NCBI GenBank assembly: GCA_965199055.1
Contig: CBDAQR010000004.1
Span: 1-64,000, forward strand
Direction: 5' to 3'
Length of the DNA: 64,000 bases
Source: CBDAQR01 sp965199055
GTDB lineage: Bacteria > Pseudomonadota > Gammaproteobacteria > Pseudomonadales > Halieaceae
The translations under genes and the position numbers were made by a program. Positions within the stretch are counted from its first letter, which is position 1. Every line of letters begins with the position of its first letter. The notes under the pieces were generated by a model. That model searched no databases. It had not been told where the DNA came from and saw nothing but the letters and a program-made list of their open reading frames with translations. Positions 31,656 through 41,379 of the stretch are shown in pieces.

Positions 31656-33686
31656 ATGAACAACCACTATCTATGGTGTTGCGTGGGCTTGATGGTCTTG
31701 CTTACCTCGTCACAGTCTCTCGCTGTCGGAAAACAACTTTACGCTGACCATTGTGCAAACTGCCACTCACTCACTTTGCGGGGTTCCGCCCACGGCACCA
31801 GCCTTATCGACTCTGCGTTTAAAGAACGCTGGGGTGAAGATGGTGGCGCTAAACTATTAGCTTTCAACCAGGGCCAAATGCCACCCGGAGAAGCCGACAA
31901 GCTGTCTGTCGATGAACATCGAGCGATTGTGGCCTACCTGCTTCAGCAAAACGGCATCGAGGGAGAAGCACTTCCTGCCGGGGGCACCACTGAAAGTTGG
32001 GATGGTGCTGCCGCAGTGGCTGCAATGGCACGCAGCAAATCAGGCTTCAAGAATCGTCCTGTAGACAATTATGAGCCTGTCACTGAAACGCTGTTAGCCG
32101 ACGTACCAGACAGCGACTGGCTGAGCTGGCGTCGCACTCGCGATGGCCAGGGATACAGCCCACTCAATCAAATCTCTCGCCGCAACGTGGGCAAACTGCA
32201 GTTGGTCTGGTCTCTGGCCATGCACGACGGCAGCAATCAAACTACCCCCTTGGTGCACAACGGGGTCATGTACCTCACTCACGCCAACAATATTGTTCAA
32301 GCCGTTGAAGCAGATACTGGCAGTTTAATCTGGGAATACCGCTACGAGTTTCCCGCTGCGGCCCGCGCTCTAGGTGGACCCACACGCAATATCGCCATCT
32401 ATCAGGACAAGCTATTCCTCGCGACCTACGATGCGGCCATTGTTGCGATTGATGCTCGCACCGGGCGACAGATTTGGCGCACCCCGAAGGCTGATTACCA
32501 GCAGGCTTATACACACAGCGCGGGCCCCATTATTGGTGACGGGGTGGTGCTGAGCGGCATCAACGGCTGTGAACTACTGACCAGGGATGGCTGTTTTATC
32601 ACCGGCCATGATCCCCAGACCGGCAAGGAGTTGTGGCGCACCTCCACCATTGCGCTGCCCGGCGACCCCAACAATGCGTCTTGGGGGGATATGCCACCAG
32701 AATTGCGCGGTGGCGGCGATGCCTGGATTGCTGGCAGCTACGATGCTGAGTTGAACCTCTTTTTTATCGGCACCTCCCAGGCTAAACCCTGGGTAGCCGC
32801 CAGTCGTGGCATGACCGCCGAGGACGCCGCACTCTATACCAACTCAACACTCGCCATTCATCCTCGGACCGGCGAAATTGCCTGGTTCTACCAACACACC
32901 CCGGGTGAAACCATCGATATGGAAACGGGCTTTGAACGTATTCTGATCAATATTGGCGGCGAAAGGCACCTGTTCACTATCGGCAAAGACGGCATTCTCT
33001 GGCAGCTGGATGCGGCGACCGGAAAATTCCGGGGCCTTGCTGAAACACAGGCCCAGAATATCTACAAGACGGTGAATCAAAATACCGGCGAGTTGCAGTA
33101 CCGTGATGATATCGTGCAGGCAAGAATCGGCGACTCCATCCAGGCCTGCCCGGGCATTTATGGCGGCCACAACTGGCAGGCTGCTGCCTACAGCCCCCAG
33201 GTCTCCTCTCTCATCATTCCATTGCACCAGACCTGCTCCGATCTCACCGGGCGTCAGGTTGAACTAGCGCCCGGGGGAGGTGGCTATGGCGGCGACTCCA
33301 CAACTTACCCGATGCCCGGCGTGGGAGACCAATTGGGGCGACTCACTGCCTGGAATGTAACCACCATGAGTGAGCGCTGGAATCATACCCAGGATGCTAT
33401 GTTCCTGACCGGCGTACTCACCACCGGCGGCGACCTAGCGTTTGTTGGGGATGTGGGGCGTTATTTCAAGGCCTTTGATGTACACAGCGGCAAGCAGCTC
33501 TGGCAGACAAGACTGGGGGCACCTCTGCATGGCTACCCTATTAGCTATGCGGTGAACGGCAAGCAGTATGTCGCAGTTCCAACTGGCATGGGTGTGTTCC
33601 GCGCACTCACCGCTGTCATCAGTCCCCAATACCACCAGCCCGTGAATGGGCAGGCGTTGTACGTATTTGCGTTACCCGACGAATAA
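31656..33686 (+). CDS. PQQ-dependent dehydrogenase with N-terminal cytochrome c domain
   Basis: The 676-residue protein starts at ATG 31656. A signal peptide (1-24) is followed at once by a cytochrome c domain with CANCH at 33-37 and a Met ligand in NQGQMPPGEADK. From about residue 145 the PQQ propeller begins (WLSWRRTRDGQGYSPLNQIS), with blades such as TTPLVHNGVMYLTHANNIVQ and GIYGGHNWQAAAYSPQ. It would oxidise an alcohol or similar group in the periplasm and pass electrons through its own haem to the respiratory chain. Most quinohaemoprotein alcohol dehydrogenases have the haem at the C-terminus. An N-terminal haem is reported for polyvinyl-alcohol dehydrogenases, so a polymer or bulky alcohol is possible. 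Confidence 0.85.
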   Translation: MNNHYLWCCVGLMVLLTSSQSLAVGKQLYADHCANCHSLTLRGSAHGTSLIDSAFKERWGEDGGAKLLAFNQGQMPPGEADKLSVDEHRAIVAYLLQQNGIEGEALPAGGTTESWDGAAAVAAMARSKSGFKNRPVDNYEPVTETLLADVPDSDWLSWRRTRDGQGYSPLNQISRRNVGKLQLVWSLAMHDGSNQTTPLVHNGVMYLTHANNIVQAVEADTGSLIWEYRYEFPAAARALGGPTRNIAIYQDKLFLATYDAAIVAIDARTGRQIWRTPKADYQQAYTHSAGPIIGDGVVLSGINGCELLTRDGCFITGHDPQTGKELWRTSTIALPGDPNNASWGDMPPELRGGGDAWIAGSYDAELNLFFIGTSQAKPWVAASRGMTAEDAALYTNSTLAIHPRTGEIAWFYQHTPGETIDMETGFERILINIGGERHLFTIGKDGILWQLDAATGKFRGLAETQAQNIYKTVNQNTGELQYRDDIVQARIGDSIQACPGIYGGHNWQAAAYSPQVSSLIIPLHQTCSDLTGRQVELAPGGGGYGGDSTTYPMPGVGDQLGRLTAWNVTTMSERWNHTQDAMFLTGVLTTGGDLAFVGDVGRYFKAFDVHSGKQLWQTRLGAPLHGYPISYAVNGKQYVAVPTGMGVFRALTAVISPQYHQPVNGQALYVFALPDE

Positions 33687-33750
33687 AAGCCAGCACGACA
33701 TAACGAGCGTCGGTGCACTCGCTGCGCAGAGTCTAAAGCTGACGAAAGTC

Positions 33751-34389
33751 TCAACGCAGAGACCCGAACCAGCGCCGAAAATTCAGGACTTCTGTCAGGG
33801 ACACAGCCACGTAGGTGCAGGCCGCCTTGAGCACACCTCTTCCAGCAGGTAGCCCTCTTCAAGAATAGGCATAGCTGTGTTGAAGCTGGCATCCATTTCT
33901 TCAGGCAGGATGGCAACGTGCATTAGTACCGATACCAACATGGTGATTACTGCAATTCCCCAAAAACCAGCAGCATTACCGGAGAGCGCAAGACAGCTGA
34001 CACGATGGGCATGTCCATCAGCACAACCATGCCGAATCGGCATATTGGCAAAGCCCGGGCCATGTACTTTTTGCGGAAGTGACTCACTAGCTCGTCCCGG
34101 CAAAACTGAATGGCATAGCCCACCTCGTGTGTCGCAACGGCCACGCGGTAACCGACTTGCCATCATAGTGGTCCGGACTAAGGGAAATATACCAGTCTTC
34201 CGGTGAGTAAAAATCTTCTTCGGCGTTACCGCGCCTCACCTTGACACCGTCCAGTTCAAAGCGACTGACCAAGCGCTCTGCCAGCTCTCAGACGGTACCG
34301 GGCAAACCTTTGGTTTTGTAGAGGACCCCTCGCGAGGTGATAGATACAAGCGCGTCGGCGATTTGCCCGTATACGTATGTGATTATCAT
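33751..34389 (-). pseudogene. YugP-family membrane zinc protease, degraded
   Basis: Frames on the minus strand give KTKGLPGTV, a TGA, then ELAERLVSRFELDGVKVRRG and DWYISLSPDHYDGKSVTAVA. They continue VATHEVGYAIQFCRDELVSH, AVITMLVSVLMHVAILPEEM with DASFNTAMPILEEGYL, and end VLKAACTYVAVSLTEVLNFR. This is the full order of a YugP-type (PF04298) protease. The active-site motif HEVGH is HEVGY here, and at least one stop and two frameshifts interrupt it. It no longer encodes a working protein. Confidence 0.75.
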
Positions 34390-35242
34390 GTGCCTGTAGG
34401 CTCCCTGATTGGATACTCCACCTTGGGGCACCTCAAATAATAGGGTTCTTTTGGCCACTTGACAGACAAACGTCGGCTTGACGGGCGGGTGCCGCACACA
34501 AGGCGTGCGTAGCTAGGGAACCTCTGATTAAGTCCCTCAAAAATGCGATAATTGCCCCATCAGTATTTTCAGGTAAAAATCATGGATCAGGTCAGTTTCT
34601 CGGAAGCGGAATACACCGTCAAGAAACGTAAAACACGCCGTGAGAAGTTTCTTGAGCAGATGGACGGGTTGATTCCCTGGAAACGATGGGAAAAGAAGAT
34701 AGCCCGCCATTATGCCCAACCCGGCAATGGTCGCCGACCCTACCCCTTGTCAGTGATGTTGCGTGTTCATTGCATGCAGCTGTTCTACAACCTCAGTGAC
34801 CCCGCGATGGAAGATGCACTCTATGAGATTGAGTCCATGCGCCGGTTTGCAGGGCTTCGGCTATCGGGTCCACTTCCGGATGAAACGACGATATTGAAGT
34901 TTCGTCACCTTCTGGAAAAGCACCCACTGGGCAAGGTGATACTAAAAGAGGTGAACAGACACCTTGAAAAAGAAGGCCTGCTGCTGCGAGAAGGCACGAT
35001 TGTTGACGCTACTATCATCTCTGCGCCGACATCAACAAAGAATCAATCCGGTCGGCGAGATCTGGAAATGCATCAGACTAAGAAAGGCAACGAATGGCAC
35101 TTTGGCATGAAGATGCACATTGGTGTGGATGAGACCTTGGGTGTCATCCATAGCCTGGAAACGACGCCAGCCAATGTCCACGACATTACCCAAACAGAAA
35201 AGCTTCTACACGGAAAAGAAAATACGTGCTGGGGTGTAGTGG

Positions 35243-36076
35243 TCAACTAAAACTGGCCACGGTTTTATAAGCTTTCCAGTATTCGTTTTCTGCCTGATTG
35301 GGTGTTTTCATGTTGTTATTCGAATGCGGTCTGATCGAGTTGTAGTACCTCACGATATAGTCATTGATTGACTGCTTGGCTTCAGTAAAACTCCGATAGC
35401 CCGTCTCTGGAACCCACTCGGTTTTTAGGCTGCGGAAGAAGCGCTCCATTGGCGCGTTATCCCAGCAGTTTCCCCGTCGACTCATGCTCTGTTGTATCTG
35501 ATACCGCCAGAGATGCTGACGGAATTTTGTACTGGTGTACTGAACTCCCTGATCCGAGTGGAATAGCACTCCCTTTGGTCTTCCTCTGGATTCATAAGCC
35601 ATCATCAACGCCTTACGGGTCAGTTCACTGTCGGCCCGATAAGAAAACGCCCAACCAACCGGTTTTCTCGCGTAGAGATCCAGTATCATGGCTAGATAGG
35701 CCCAGCGTTGACCCGTCCAAATATATGTAATATCGCTGCACCACACCTGGTTGGGTTCTGCTACAGAAAACTGCCGATTCAAGGTATTTGGAATGGCTAC
35801 GTGTAGCTTGTCAGCACGCTTATAGGCGTGTTTTGGAAGCTGGCTACTCACCAGTCCCAACTCCTTCATCAACTTACCCGCAACGTAACGAGTCAATGGC
35901 GTTCCATTACGGCTAACGATCTGGGCAACGGTTCTTGCACCAGCTGAGCCACCACTTAGGCGGTGAGCAGCGTGAACCATAAGCTTAAGCCTGCAACGAT
36001 GGGAGTTGTCACCCTTCGGGCGCTCTCGCCAATATCGGTAGCTACTGCGTTGAATATCAAAGACATGGCATAGCAA
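35243..36076 (-). CDS. IS3-family transposase OrfB (third type)
   Basis: The 277-residue protein has the full DDE core: WCSDITYIWTGQRWAYLAMI (Asp), LFHSDQGVQYTSTKFRQHLW (Asp) and RRGNCWDNAPMERFFRSLKT (Glu), with C-terminus YYNSIRPHSNNNMKTPNQAE. The open frame extends upstream without a stop to the end of orfA (QRLQESYPVKLLCHVF), as expected for an OrfAB product made by -1 frameshifting. It appears intact. Confidence 0.9.
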   Translation of the reverse strand: MLCHVFDIQRSSYRYWRERPKGDNSHRCRLKLMVHAAHRLSGGSAGARTVAQIVSRNGTPLTRYVAGKLMKELGLVSSQLPKHAYKRADKLHVAIPNTLNRQFSVAEPNQVWCSDITYIWTGQRWAYLAMILDLYARKPVGWAFSYRADSELTRKALMMAYESRGRPKGVLFHSDQGVQYTSTKFRQHLWRYQIQQSMSRRGNCWDNAPMERFFRSLKTEWVPETGYRSFTEAKQSINDYIVRYYNSIRPHSNNNMKTPNQAENEYWKAYKTVASFS

Positions 36077-36108
36077 CTTAACGGGATAGCTCTCTTGTAA
36101 CCGCTGAA

Positions 36109-36423
36109 TTATCGAATATTTTTCAGCTCGTCGGACATCAAGAGAGCCATACCCTTTTTTAATATGTCTTTCTCTGTTTCCAGCCGTTTGATCTGACGTT
36201 CCAGGTCGCGAATACGGCGCTGCTCCTCGGTCAGTGGCGTGCCTTTCTGAGGTGTTTCTCCCGAGCGCTCTAGCCGAAGCTGGCGAACCCAGCCCTCCAC
36301 TGAAGATTTACTGACGTTCATCGCTTCACTCGCGGCTCTGACGGTATAGCCTTGGTCAACGACTAATTGTGCGACTTCGAGTCGAAACTCCGGGCTAAAG
36401 TTTGGTCTGGATCGTTTGGTCAT
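36109..36423 (-). CDS. IS3-family OrfA (third type)
   Basis: The 104-residue protein starts MTKRSRPNFSPEFRLEVAQL. It has a HTH_Tnp_1 domain (VRAASEAMNVSKSSVEGWVR) followed by a zipper helix (EEQRRIRDLERQIKRLETEK). It recognises the ends of the element and contributes the N-terminal part of the OrfAB transposase. The A-rich end GAAAAATATT just before its stop may be the slippage site. Confidence 0.9.
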   Translation of the reverse strand: MTKRSRPNFSPEFRLEVAQLVVDQGYTVRAASEAMNVSKSSVEGWVRQLRLERSGETPQKGTPLTEEQRRIRDLERQIKRLETEKDILKKGMALLMSDELKNIR

Positions 36424-36907
36424 TTGCTCACCTGTGTCTTGAGGGGTGATAGTATCACCCAGATTCAGGTGGCCAAATTCAGTGTGCCACTACAGGTGCG
36501 GGTTATCAAGGTGTGGACAAACGAGAAGCGTTGGCTGACAGTGACATTGAATGGGAGATTGCAGTACATCCAGGTAAACGCAAGACGCAGAATCAACTTG
36601 AGCAACTGCTGGAGCACAAGAAAGCACAGGTGCGCGCCAAGGTAGAACATCCGTTCAGGACCATCAAACGGCAGTTCGGCTACAGCACCGTGCGTTACCG
36701 TGGACTGGCAAAAATATGCTGCCCTCATAGGGTAGTTGCGCCCGGAATTTGACAAATCAGCGAAATCCGGGCAAAACAAAGCGAGTTAACCAACCATCAT
36801 GGAACGACCTTTTACAAGTACGGAAAAAAGGGGGTTTTATGCTAATGCAAAGGGTTGATCAGAGGTTCCCTCGGAGAGCCCCTAATCATATTAATGGTGG
36901 ACACGCC

Positions 36908-39289
36908 ATGAGCGGCATGGCTTTTTTAACCGAAGAGCGGAGACGGATTACTCGGCTCAAGCTGACGGTTCTTTTGTGCAGTGCGGCTTTAACTCATGCG
37001 GCCATCTGTCAGGGTCAAGGTGGAGACACCGAGCAGGACGACAGGCGCTCGACGTCTGTGTTTGAAGAAATTGTAGTCACAGCACAAAAACGCGCACAGA
37101 ATATTCAGGATGTCGGGATTGCAATCACAGCATTTTCTGGTAACCAGTTAGAGCAAATAGGGCTTAAAAACAGTATCGATTTAATCAATTTCACCCCGAA
37201 TGTGTCACTGGCGGGTGATATTGGCGGTCAAAGATCCATTTTCAATATCCGCGGTATCGTCCAGAATGACTTCGCTGATAGTGCTGAGGCACCGGTGGCG
37301 GTCTATATTGACGGCGCTTACCTCGCTAGCACACAAGCGCAAACATTCGGATTGTTTGACATCGGCCGTGTCGAGATATTGAAAGGGCCACAAGGTACGC
37401 TTTTCGGGCGAAATGCAACGGGGGGGCTGGTAAATACCATTACAGCCAAACCGAGCTACGAATTTGAAGCCTATCTGGAAATGACATTGGCACGTTTTAA
37501 CCAGACACGGGTTGAAGGCGCCCTGTCCGGGGGTCTGGGTGAAGGCGTGCGCGGGCGCTTGTCTGTTTTAAGTAATACCCAGGCTGAAATCCTAAGGAAT
37601 GTTGCAGATGGATTTGATGCCAACGGAAAAGCCGGTACGCCTAGCGGGGGTGGTGATACCTACAATGATGAAACTCAGGCTATACGCGGTCAGGTAGAAT
37701 TTGATCTGGGCAGTCGCGGAGCCTTGCTTTTAGCGGGGAATTTCGCAGATACGGTTACAAGTAGCAGCCCATATCAGGTAGTCAACACAACCCAGGTTGT
37801 GGATGATCAAGGAAGGATTGTAGAGGTTATCTTTGCCGCAGATGATCCTCTTGGATGTGTGAACTTGACCACATCCGGCACTTGTGCCAAGGGTGAGGTT
37901 CGACCCCTTCAGGGCGGCGATTTTTTTGGCAATCCGGGCGATCCTGATGGCAGTGGAAACTTGATTGATCGCGACTTCGCGTTCGATGACCAGAATAAAA
38001 TCAGATCATGGGGCATTTCCGCCACAGCCGAATTCGGATTCGATTTTGCTGATTTGGTCGCAATAACAGACTACAAAAACTTTAGCCGTGTGGTCGGTAT
38101 TGACTCTGATCAGACACCCACGCCGGGGCTCATTTTCCAATCTGATGGTGATATAGACCAGTTTAGCCAGGAAGTGAGACTATCAGGTGATACGGATCAG
38201 CTTAACTGGGTAGCGGGTTTTTACTATCTCGGTATTCGGACCGACCATACACAGGGTTTGGCGGACAATATTGTTGATCATGTCGGTATTCTTGGCGGCT
38301 CTGAGAGCAATACTATCTCAGAAGTTAACACCGACTCCTTTTCATTGTTCGCTCAGACAGATCTCCACTTTAGTGACTCTGTCAGGCTTGTTGCAGGCCT
38401 GCGCGCGGTTCAGGAAAACAAAAGCCTGCGGGGAACAGTCATCACCAACCCAAACAACGATGATCGTGTTATTGAAGTGGATGCAAATGGCATGGTTCTG
38501 GAAACTGCGGACATTGATAATAATGATACGCTCTGGTCGGGTAAGTTACAGCTTGAATACTTACCAGACCCTGATCAGATCTACTATGTGGGCGTCAATC
38601 GCGGCGTCAAAGCCGGTGGTTTTAACACGCCGCTGCTGGGTGGCTTTAGTCCTTACGACCAGGAAGCTCTCCTGTCCTATGAAGCAGGTGCCAAATTAAC
38701 CTTGTTGGATGGGCAGCTACGCTTAAATGGGGCTGTCTTCTATTATGATTATGAGGATTATCAGTCCTTCTCTTTTATTAATAATGCTAGCGCCGTTAGC
38801 AATGAGCAGGCGCGCTATATTGGCGGCGAGATAGAGTTATTTGTGACGCCTGCGCTTGGCTGGGAGCTTTTCTGGGGGGCTTCTTATATTGACGCGGAGG
38901 TCCAGGACTTAAGCGTAGCAGACGGTGTGTTTGCTGATGTCCCGCCTCCCTTCACTCCAGAATTTCAAACTTTCGGCTTAGTCAGGTATGCATTCGACCT
39001 GAAGGCAAACGGTGAGCTGGCCTTACAGGCAACCGCCTCCTATCAAACCGAGGTGTTTCACAATGCGCGGGCATATAAAGCCCACAGTCTGGGAGACAGA
39101 TTGCAGGCAGGCGTTCAGATTGCCTGGAGTGATGTTGCAGATGGATGGTCCGCCACAGCTTATATCGATAACGTCACCGATTCAGATGACGCCGTCATTG
39201 GTTTTGATGTGTCTGGTTTCTATGGAACAAGTCAGATATCGTATCTAAAACCGCGAACTTACGGTGTGCGGGTACGCAAAACCTTCTGA
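36908..39289 (+). CDS. TonB-dependent receptor 3
   Basis: I place the start at ATG 36908 (MSGMAFLTEERRRITRLKLT), giving 793 residues; the frame is open further upstream only because it runs into the IS5 element. A signal segment (LKLTVLLCSAALTHAAICQG) precedes VFEEIVVTAQKRAQNIQDVG. The plug has VEILKGPQGTLFGRNATGGL. Barrel blocks include YYVGVNRGVKAGGFNTPLLG. It ends YGVRVRKTF with the terminal Phe usual for barrel insertion. The insertion 37 bases upstream must have replaced its promoter, so expression now depends on the element or on a short leader. Confidence 0.88.
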   Translation: MSGMAFLTEERRRITRLKLTVLLCSAALTHAAICQGQGGDTEQDDRRSTSVFEEIVVTAQKRAQNIQDVGIAITAFSGNQLEQIGLKNSIDLINFTPNVSLAGDIGGQRSIFNIRGIVQNDFADSAEAPVAVYIDGAYLASTQAQTFGLFDIGRVEILKGPQGTLFGRNATGGLVNTITAKPSYEFEAYLEMTLARFNQTRVEGALSGGLGEGVRGRLSVLSNTQAEILRNVADGFDANGKAGTPSGGGDTYNDETQAIRGQVEFDLGSRGALLLAGNFADTVTSSSPYQVVNTTQVVDDQGRIVEVIFAADDPLGCVNLTTSGTCAKGEVRPLQGGDFFGNPGDPDGSGNLIDRDFAFDDQNKIRSWGISATAEFGFDFADLVAITDYKNFSRVVGIDSDQTPTPGLIFQSDGDIDQFSQEVRLSGDTDQLNWVAGFYYLGIRTDHTQGLADNIVDHVGILGGSESNTISEVNTDSFSLFAQTDLHFSDSVRLVAGLRAVQENKSLRGTVITNPNNDDRVIEVDANGMVLETADIDNNDTLWSGKLQLEYLPDPDQIYYVGVNRGVKAGGFNTPLLGGFSPYDQEALLSYEAGAKLTLLDGQLRLNGAVFYYDYEDYQSFSFINNASAVSNEQARYIGGEIELFVTPALGWELFWGASYIDAEVQDLSVADGVFADVPPPFTPEFQTFGLVRYAFDLKANGELALQATASYQTEVFHNARAYKAHSLGDRLQAGVQIAWSDVADGWSATAYIDNVTDSDDAVIGFDVSGFYGTSQISYLKPRTYGVRVRKTF

Positions 39290-39479
39290 TAGAGATTGGT
39301 GCGTTTATCGCGATCGCAAACATCGAAGAATCTGGATAGTGACTAAACGCATAAACCTGAGGGACGACTCGTTACCGGTGAATGAAGCCTAATGTGCTAC
39401 CCGCAATAGAGTTGGCGGATGACCGATGCAATATTGGAACTGATGAATTTGGTGCCGTTCAGGGATGTTTAAGGTCTGA
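39290..39479. other. spacer after TonB-dependent receptor 3
   Basis: I see no gene or clear terminator in these 190 bases, which lead into IS481 relic sequence. Confidence 0.4.
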
Positions 39480-39949
39480 TCTGCCGCTCTACATTACCGC
39501 AGTCTTCGGTTCCACGGCCAGTCAAGATACGTAGCACCTGCAGCTCGTGCTGTTCATAACCCGGGAATACGCGGTCATTGAGCAGATCTGCGGCCGTGAA
39601 CGGGGTCTTGGTCGTATGCAGCTTACAGTGCGCCACCCTAGCACTAGCGCCAGTATTGATGTAGGTCTGCTGGTATATCCGACCAACGCCCTTCCATGCT
39701 CGACGTAGACGGTGTCCTGAGAGGCCAGATAACCAAGATGGGCCGTCTCGATCTCACCACAGGCCCCGTCTCCAGTTTCTTGTTCTCAAGTGCCTGAACC
39801 TGGGCTTCGCTCAGGATGATGTCCTCCTCGGCGATCCTGGCTTCCAGGGCTCTCAGCCGGTCTTTGACGTTGGAAAGCCGGTGCCTGAGCCAGAGGCTTC
39901 GAACGCCGACCGGTGAGACAACAACGCCAGTCTTACACAGTGCATTGCT
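39480..39949 (-). mobile_element. IS481-type transposase relic (central part)
   Basis: The minus strand reads CKTGVVVSPVGVRSLWLRHR, then LSNVKDRLRALEARIAEEDI and ILSEAQVQALENKKLETG. After frame changes come GVGRIYQQTYIN-like and VAHCKLHTTKTPFTAADLLN, followed by RVFPGYEQHELQVLRILT. These are consecutive blocks of an IS481 integrase. An IS21 insertion at 39950 removes the front. Stops and frameshifts are present. Confidence 0.7.
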
Positions 39950-41340
39950 GACTGCGTATTCCTGCGAAGCTGAACAGCCATTCCTGCTGAACGTGAACAC
40001 CTGATTTCCCAACGCATCACGTTGACGGATTTTTAACCCAGGTGTTCATCTTCAGTCGATTGGCCATAGATTTTTCTCATCGACTCTCCCTTCAGCGGCA
40101 GGCGGTGCGCGTTGTGCATCAGCCGGTCCAGGATGGCGTCTGCCAAGGTGTTGTCGCCGATGGCGGCGTACCAGTGATCCGTTGGCAACTGGCTGATCAT
40201 GACCGTCGATGTCGAACCGTGCCGGTCGTACATAATCTCCTTCAGGTCGTTACGCTGGGCGGCGGTGAGTGCCTCAAGCCCCCAGTCATCAATCAGCAGA
40301 AGCTGTGTTCTGCGATTTGCTTCAGCACTTTCTGGTAACTACCATCGGCCTTGGCCTGGGTCAGCTCCAGTAACAGGCGGGACAGGCGGAAGTAGCGCGT
40401 GCTGTAGCCTTGCAGGCAGGCGTTATGACCTGGGGCGCAAGCCAGGTAGGTTTTACCGCTGCCGCAGGGACCGGTGATCAACAGGTTCTGGGCACGGTCT
40501 ATCCACTCCCCCTGCGCGAGCGGGCGATCTGGTCCTGTTTGAGGTTCCGTGGGTGCTGGTAGTCGAGGTACTGGACGCTGGCCCGAAGCTTGAAGCGTGC
40601 CTGGCGCACGAGCCGGTCCTGTTTGCGATGTTCTCGCTCCAGGCGCTCCTGCTCAACCAGCAGGCCGAACCTCTCCAGGAACGACAAGGCATCGTAGGTG
40701 CCGATCTGTTCCAATTGCCGCTCCAGGGCCTTGGCCATGCCCGAGAGGCGTAGGTCGCGCAGGCGCGCGAGGGTGATGGCTGTTGTCATAAGTTTCTCCT
40801 TCAGTGGAAATTGTGCGGACCGCGGATATCTTCGTGGTCCTGGGGTCGTTCAGCCGAGAGGCTGAGTGGCTCGGGCAGTTGGTCCCGATTGCTCTTCAGA
40901 ATGGCCCTGACCTGCTTCAGGCGGTGCAGGCCGGAAAGGTTGGCGATGCGGCAGGCGGCATTGAGCCGGCTGGCCGGGTATTGCTTGCTGGGATTCAGTA
41001 AGCCCAGACAGACCTTGTAGGCTTGCTCCGGGTGCTGCCGGCCTTCGAGCTGTGCAGTGACCCAGGTCAGGGTGTCCGGGCCGATGTCCTGCGCCAAGCG
41101 TTTCAGGTGCCCTGGCGTCCATTGCTGCTGCGCCCGGTGGCGTTTGGGCATGTGGGCAGGATGGGTGGTAAACCCCGGTATGTGTTTGCGCGGATGGGTG
41201 GCTACCAGCTGGTGCCGGGAGTAGATCTCCACCAGGGTGCCGCCGACGTGGACTTCCAACTGTTCACCAACATACTGGTGGGGTACCGGGTAGTCGTGAT
41301 TCTCGTAGCGGACAGGGTAGTCAATGTTGGCCTGGTCTGT
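39950..41340 (-). mobile_element. IS21-family element, decayed (istB and 3' part of istA)
   Basis: IstB is read in pieces: MTTAITLARLRDLRLSGMAK (from 40789), MITGPCGSGKTYLACAPGHN (P-loop), LLLELTQAKADGSYQKVLKQ and HGSTSTVMISQLPTDHWYAA, ending MRKIYGQSTEDEHL at 40033. The 3' part of istA (NIDYPVRYENHDYPVPHQYV to AERPQDHEDIRGPHNFH) occupies 40801-41340 and lacks the DDE half. Frameshifts lie near 40290 and 40490. It is non-functional. The outer end matches 26161-26311. Confidence 0.75.
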
Positions 41341-41379
41341 ACCGGAGATATGGTATACAGATCATACCGAAGACATGGT

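Larger units (their letters stand above)
35235..36494 (-). mobile_element. IS3-family element (third type) inside the IS5 transposase
   Basis: The ends read TGTAGTGGTCAACTAAAACT at the left and, inverted, TGTAGTGGCACACTGAATTT at the right; both continue to GGCCAC. GGT occurs at the left junction and again at 36495-36497, consistent with a 3-bp duplication. It encodes orfA and orfB on the minus strand. Confidence 0.85.
34582..36752 (+). pseudogene. IS5-family transposase, split by IS3 and degraded at the C-terminus
   Basis: The N-terminal part starts at ATG 34582 (MDQVSFSEAEYTVKKRKTRR) and runs to LLHGKENTCWG. After the IS3 insertion it resumes GAGYQGVDKREALADSDIEW and HPFRTIKRQFGYSTVRYRGL. 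Joining across a 3-bp GGT gives CWGAGYQGVDKRE in frame. The DDE core is seen in GTIVDATIISAP (Asp), the GAGYQGVDKRE block (Asp) and the VEHPFRTIKRQFG region (Glu). Beyond YRGLAK the expected C-terminus is lost through a frame change. It is inactive. Confidence 0.8.
34516..36870 (+). mobile_element. IS5-family element interrupted by an IS3 element
   Basis: The ends GGGAACCTCTGATTA at the left and the inverted GGGAACCTCTGATCA at the right bound the element. It carries one transposase gene that a later IS3 insertion (35235-36494) splits. Without the insertion it is about 1.1 kb. The right end lies 37 bases before the start codon of TonB-dependent receptor 3. Confidence 0.85.
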
